From assembly GCA_003497765.1 (NCBI GenBank), contig DNNY01000044.1, positions 470 through 9,818 of the forward strand: a stretch of DNA of 9,349 bases, read 5' to 3'. This stretch comes from Oceanospirillaceae bacterium. GTDB lineage: Bacteria > Pseudomonadota > Gammaproteobacteria > Pseudomonadales > Balneatricaceae. Under the pieces are notes generated by a model, which worked only from the letters and a program-made list of their open reading frames with translations, did no database searches and was not told where the DNA came from. The position numbers were made by a program, and so were the translations under genes. Position 1 is the first letter of the stretch; the number at the start of each line of letters is the position of its first letter. Of the stretch, positions 6,974-9,349 are shown piece after piece.

Positions 6974-7723
6974 TTAGATGACTTTGGCTTCATTTTTTAG
7001 TTTGCCAACTAGTTCAGCAACATTCTCAACCAGAATACCTGCATCACGAGCAGGTGGCTCGGATACTTCTAAGGTGGTTAGACGATTAGCAGTATCTAGA
7101 CCTAAATCAGCTAATTCTTTTTTCTCTAGAGGCTTGCGCTTCGCTTTCATCACATTGGGTAGGGAAGCATAGCGTGGTTCATTTAATCGCAGGTCTACGG
7201 TGACCACTGCAGGCATATTGACGTCAATAGATTCCAGACCACCATCTACTTCACGGGTAACTTTAGCGGTATCACCATTAATTTCTAATTTGGACGCAAA
7301 AGTAGCTTGAGGCCAATCAAGCAATGCGGACACCATTTGTCCAGTTTGATTACAATCATCATCAATGGCTTGTTTACCAACCAAAATAAGTTGTGGTTGC
7401 TCATCAGCCACTATAGCCTTAAACACTTTAGCCAGTGCCAGAGGTTCTAAAGTATCCTCTGTATGCACAAGAATAGCCCGATCAGCACCAAGGGCGAGAG
7501 CATTACGCAATGTTTCTTCTGCCTTGGCAGGACCAATTGAAAGCACTACTACTTCTTCAGCTGTGCCGGCTTCTTTTAACCGAATCGCTTCTTCTACTGC
7601 ATTTTCACAAAAGGGGTTCATAGTCATTTTGGCATTGGTCAAATCAATACCAGTTCGATCCCCATTGACCCGGGCTTTTACTTGCGGGTCTAGCACACGT
7701 TTAATGCCAACTAGTACTTTCAT
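6974..7723 (-). CDS. etfB: Electron transfer flavoprotein beta subunit
   Basis: This is a 249-residue protein of normal length, partner of EtfA. The beta subunit binds AMP structurally and provides the loop that docks onto client dehydrogenases. It starts [13 protein letters not shown], has [17 protein letters not shown] and the nucleotide-site block [15 protein letters not shown]. It carries the family signature [20 protein letters not shown], where Leu188 aligns with the recognition-loop leucine that anchors client enzymes in characterised ETFs. The C-terminus KLKNEAKVI is typical of gammaproteobacterial proteins. The gene is first in the etfBA pair and lies 184 bases downstream of the dehydrogenase on the same strand. 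The ribosome binding site is only a modest GAG in TGAGATA (7729-7735). The 5' leader holds an imperfect dyad (7753-7782). Confidence 0.97.
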   Translation of the reverse strand: MKVLVGIKRVLDPQVKARVNGDRTGIDLTNAKMTMNPFCENAVEEAIRLKEAGTAEEVVVLSIGPAKAEETLRNALALGADRAILVHTEDTLEPLALAKVFKAIVADEQPQLILVGKQAIDDDCNQTGQMVSALLDWPQATFASKLEINGDTAKVTREVDGGLESIDVNMPAVVTVDLRLNEPRYASLPNVMKAKRKPLEKKELADLGLDTANRLTTLEVSEPPARDAGILVENVAELVGKLKNEAKVI

Positions 7724-7752
7724 AAATGTTATCTCATTTGTATTTTAAGACC

Positions 7753-7782
7753 TTGATTAATCCTATGGAGAGATTAACTCAA
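7753..7782. promoter_or_regulatory. Imperfect dyad in the etfB leader
   Basis: TTGATTAATC (about 7753-7762) and GATTAACTCAA (7772-7782) pair over 10 positions with one bulged C, around a 9-base spacer. It lies 30 to 60 bases before the etfB start, downstream of the promoter candidate at 7787-7817. It could be a repressor operator or a leader stem-loop. No known regulator motif was recognised. Confidence 0.3.
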
Positions 7783-7786
7783 TCCT

Positions 7787-7817
7787 ATTTTAGGCGCTTA
7801 TTCTGCCGTCATCACAA
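7787..7817 (-). promoter_or_regulatory. Weak promoter candidate for etfBA
   Basis: On the minus strand, TTGTGA (7817-7812; 4 of 6) and TAAAAT (7792-7787; 5 of 6) are 19 bases apart, a long but allowed spacing, with the -10 about 64 bases before the etfB ATG. The 184-base AT-rich gap itself argues that etfBA has its own promoter. An alternative pairing is TTGTAT with CAGAAT at 17 bases, which is weaker. Confidence 0.27.
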
Positions 7818-7834
7818 TATTCATACAAATCAAA

Positions 7835-7859
7835 TTTTCTTATATATAACTTAAGAAAA
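7835..7859. other. AT-rich inverted repeat after the dehydrogenase gene
   Basis: TTTTCTTA (7835-7842) and TAAGAAAA (7852-7859) are perfect 8-base arms with a 9-base loop, about 50 bases beyond the dehydrogenase stop. On the minus strand it runs into TTTG. The stem is almost all A/T, so it is at best a weak terminator; it may just be an AT-rich upstream element for etfB. Confidence 0.25.
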
Positions 7860-7907
7860 CCTAATCTGCCATAAAGTTGATTTAGCAATTATTATGACCA
7901 CAATTAT

Positions 7908-9349
7908 TTAGGCACGCAATTTGGCATTGCTTGGGTCGTAAGGTGACTCATCAACCACAGTCGCTTGGTACATTTTACCTAGAATCTCTATTTCTAGCTT
8001 AGTACCAACCTCTGCCAAAACAGGGGTTACCATACCTAAGGCCAAAGATTTATTTACCCGCCAGCCAAAGCCGCCCGACGTGGCGCGCCCAACTAACTCG
8101 CCCCCATGATAAATAGCTTCCGAACCACGAGCATCAGCATCCTTAACACCGTGCACTTCCATGGTCACAAAAGCATTATTGGCCGTTTCTTGTTGACTAT
8201 CAATTAGTGCCTGTTTGCCAATAAAGTTTTGCTCTTTATCCAAACTAACAAATCGATCTAGTCCAGATTCAAGGGCAGAGTATTCAATGGACATTTCCCG
8301 AGGGATCAAGCGATAAGATTTTTCTAAACGCATTGAATCCATGGCACGAATACCAAACGGCTTGATGTTGAACTCTGCACCAGCTTGCATAATCTCATCA
8401 AAGATATAGTTTTGCATTTCAATTGGATGGTGTAATTCCCAGCCAAGCTCACCTACAAAATTCACACGCAGCGCTTCCGCAGTGGCATAGCCAACATTGA
8501 TCTTTTTGCCCGTCAGCCATTTAAAGCTATCATTAGACAGATCAGTATCTGTTAATTTTTGTAGCAGTTGTCGTGATTTCGGGCCAGCAATAACCAATAC
8601 GCCTGTTTGCGTGGTAACACGCTGAATATCGACACTGCCATCTGTTGGCTTAAGTTTAAATAAATAATCATGGTCATGGGTTTCATAAGCACCGGCCGAT
8701 ACCAAATAGAAACTTTGTGGGCCAGTTTTATAAACCGTAAATTCAGCTCTTACGCCACCAAACTTCGTCAGCATATGCACCAAAGATATGCGCCCAATAG
8801 TTTTGGGCATTTTATTGGCAAAGATTGATTCTAACCATGCTTCTGCACCAGGGCCCTTAACAATGGCTTTGGCAAAAGCTGACATATCTAATAAGCCCAC
8901 ATGCTCAGCAACATGCTTGCACTCATCACCGACAAAAGGATGATAATTGGAACGGCGGAAAGAGTTTTTCTCCACGATCCGTCCATCGGGTAGAGCGTCG
9001 GAGTGGTTTTTATTCCATAAAACCTTGTCTTCGTCTTCCATTTGTAGGTCTTCAGGAGTCAGGGCATAGTCCGCACTAGGCATAAACCAATTAGGGCGTT
9101 CCCAACCATAAACGGATCCAAAGACAGCTCCAAGAGCTTGCATACGCTCATAACAGGGTGATGTTTTTAGTGGTCGGCAAGCTTCACGTTCTTCGTCTGG
9201 ATAGTGAGTAGTAAAGACATTGGCATAAGCTTCTTCATTTTTATTTTTGAGATAACCACGAGAAGCATAAGGGCCAAAACGACGTGGATCTACGCCCATC
9301 ATATCAACGGTTGGTTCACCATCAACAATCCATTCTGCTAATTGCCAAC
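7908..9349 (-). CDS. Dimethylglycine/sarcosine dehydrogenase-type flavoprotein, C-terminal part (5' end outside window)
   Basis: The visible 479 residues are the C-terminal part of an FAD-dependent oxidoreductase with a GcvT-like folate domain, a family usually about 800-860 residues long. The frame is open through the window edge, and the in-frame Met at 9302 (visible residue 16) is not the start: upstream codons read WQLAEWIVDGEP, typical of the linker after the DAO domain. A linker domain (GVDPRRFGPYASRGY to about residue 90) is followed by the aminomethyltransferase-like domain with HVGLLDMSAFAKAIVKGPGA, GELGWELHHP and MRLEKSYR (339-346), then a C-terminal barrel with GELVGRATSGGFGWRVNKSL. 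Such enzymes oxidise N-methyl groups, transfer the carbon to THF and reduce ETF; etfBA lies next downstream. Covalent-FAD and catalytic residues lie outside the window. Dimethylglycine is the favoured substrate, with sarcosine or a related methylamine possible. Confidence 0.85.
   Translation of the reverse strand, partial: WQLAEWIVDGEPTVDMMGVDPRRFGPYASRGYLKNKNEEAYANVFTTHYPDEEREACRPLKTSPCYERMQALGAVFGSVYGWERPNWFMPSADYALTPEDLQMEDEDKVLWNKNHSDALPDGRIVEKNSFRRSNYHPFVGDECKHVAEHVGLLDMSAFAKAIVKGPGAEAWLESIFANKMPKTIGRISLVHMLTKFGGVRAEFTVYKTGPQSFYLVSAGAYETHDHDYLFKLKPTDGSVDIQRVTTQTGVLVIAGPKSRQLLQKLTDTDLSNDSFKWLTGKKINVGYATAEALRVNFVGELGWELHHPIEMQNYIFDEIMQAGAEFNIKPFGIRAMDSMRLEKSYRLIPREMSIEYSALESGLDRFVSLDKEQNFIGKQALIDSQQETANNAFVTMEVHGVKDADARGSEAIYHGGELVGRATSGGFGWRVNKSLALGMVTPVLAEVGTKLEIEILGKMYQATVVDESPYDPSNAKLRA

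Noticed and set aside
6978..7748. Plus-strand open frames opposite etfB
   Set aside because: They are shadows of etfB; Ser/Arg/Ala-rich translations of this kind are common opposite a coding strand.
9300..9302. ATG 9302 as the start of the right-hand dehydrogenase
   Set aside because: The frame is open to the window edge, and the upstream codons encode family-typical sequence, so the gene continues outside the window.
1..9349. Mobile element, defence system or CRISPR array
   Set aside because: I saw no recombinase, terminal repeats, spaced direct repeats or toxin-antitoxin-like pair, and almost all of the window is accounted for by metabolic genes.

Overview
The window reads as ordinary chromosomal DNA from a gammaproteobacterium of moderate GC (mid-40s percent by eye, not counted). 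EtfA and EtfB look like the Pseudomonas-type housekeeping electron transfer flavoprotein, and the flavodoxin-fold gene resembles a gammaproteobacterial family. The marine, oligotroph-like flavour is only an impression. All genes can be read without frameshifts. I see no transposase, integrase, tRNA, rRNA or CRISPR array.

Layout. Plus strand, 1-4085: the end of soxB, then soxD, soxA and soxG, the tightly packed (ATGA-overlapping) heterotetrameric sarcosine oxidase operon. A PLP aminotransferase gene (4178-5380) follows in the same direction after a 92-bp gap that holds a good sigma70-like promoter candidate. Minus strand, 5404-9349: a small flavodoxin-fold flavoprotein (5404-5889), etfA (6033-6962), etfB (6974-7723), and the C-terminal part of a dimethylglycine/sarcosine dehydrogenase-type flavoprotein (7908 to beyond the window end). 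The two blocks converge at 5381-5403. Candidate regulatory DNA lies in the gaps 4086-4177, 5890-6032 and 7724-7907.

How the genes fit together. In choline/glycine betaine catabolism, dimethylglycine is demethylated to sarcosine and then to glycine. Each step can pass a one-carbon unit to tetrahydrofolate as 5,10-methylene-THF. The right-hand dehydrogenase carries the GcvT-like folate domain typical of these enzymes and would pass electrons to ETF, encoded by the next two genes, and on to the quinone pool. Sarcosine oxidase on the left does the next demethylation with O2 as acceptor and has its own GcvT-like folate domain in SoxA. The aminotransferase may link the released amino group or C4/C5 acids to central metabolism, but this is inference. 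The small flavoprotein has no assigned role.

I did not find a previously undescribed system. The points worth a second look are the gene neighbourhood (aminotransferase behind soxG, etfBA behind a folate-dependent methylamine dehydrogenase) and several inverted repeats and shared motifs in the gaps.
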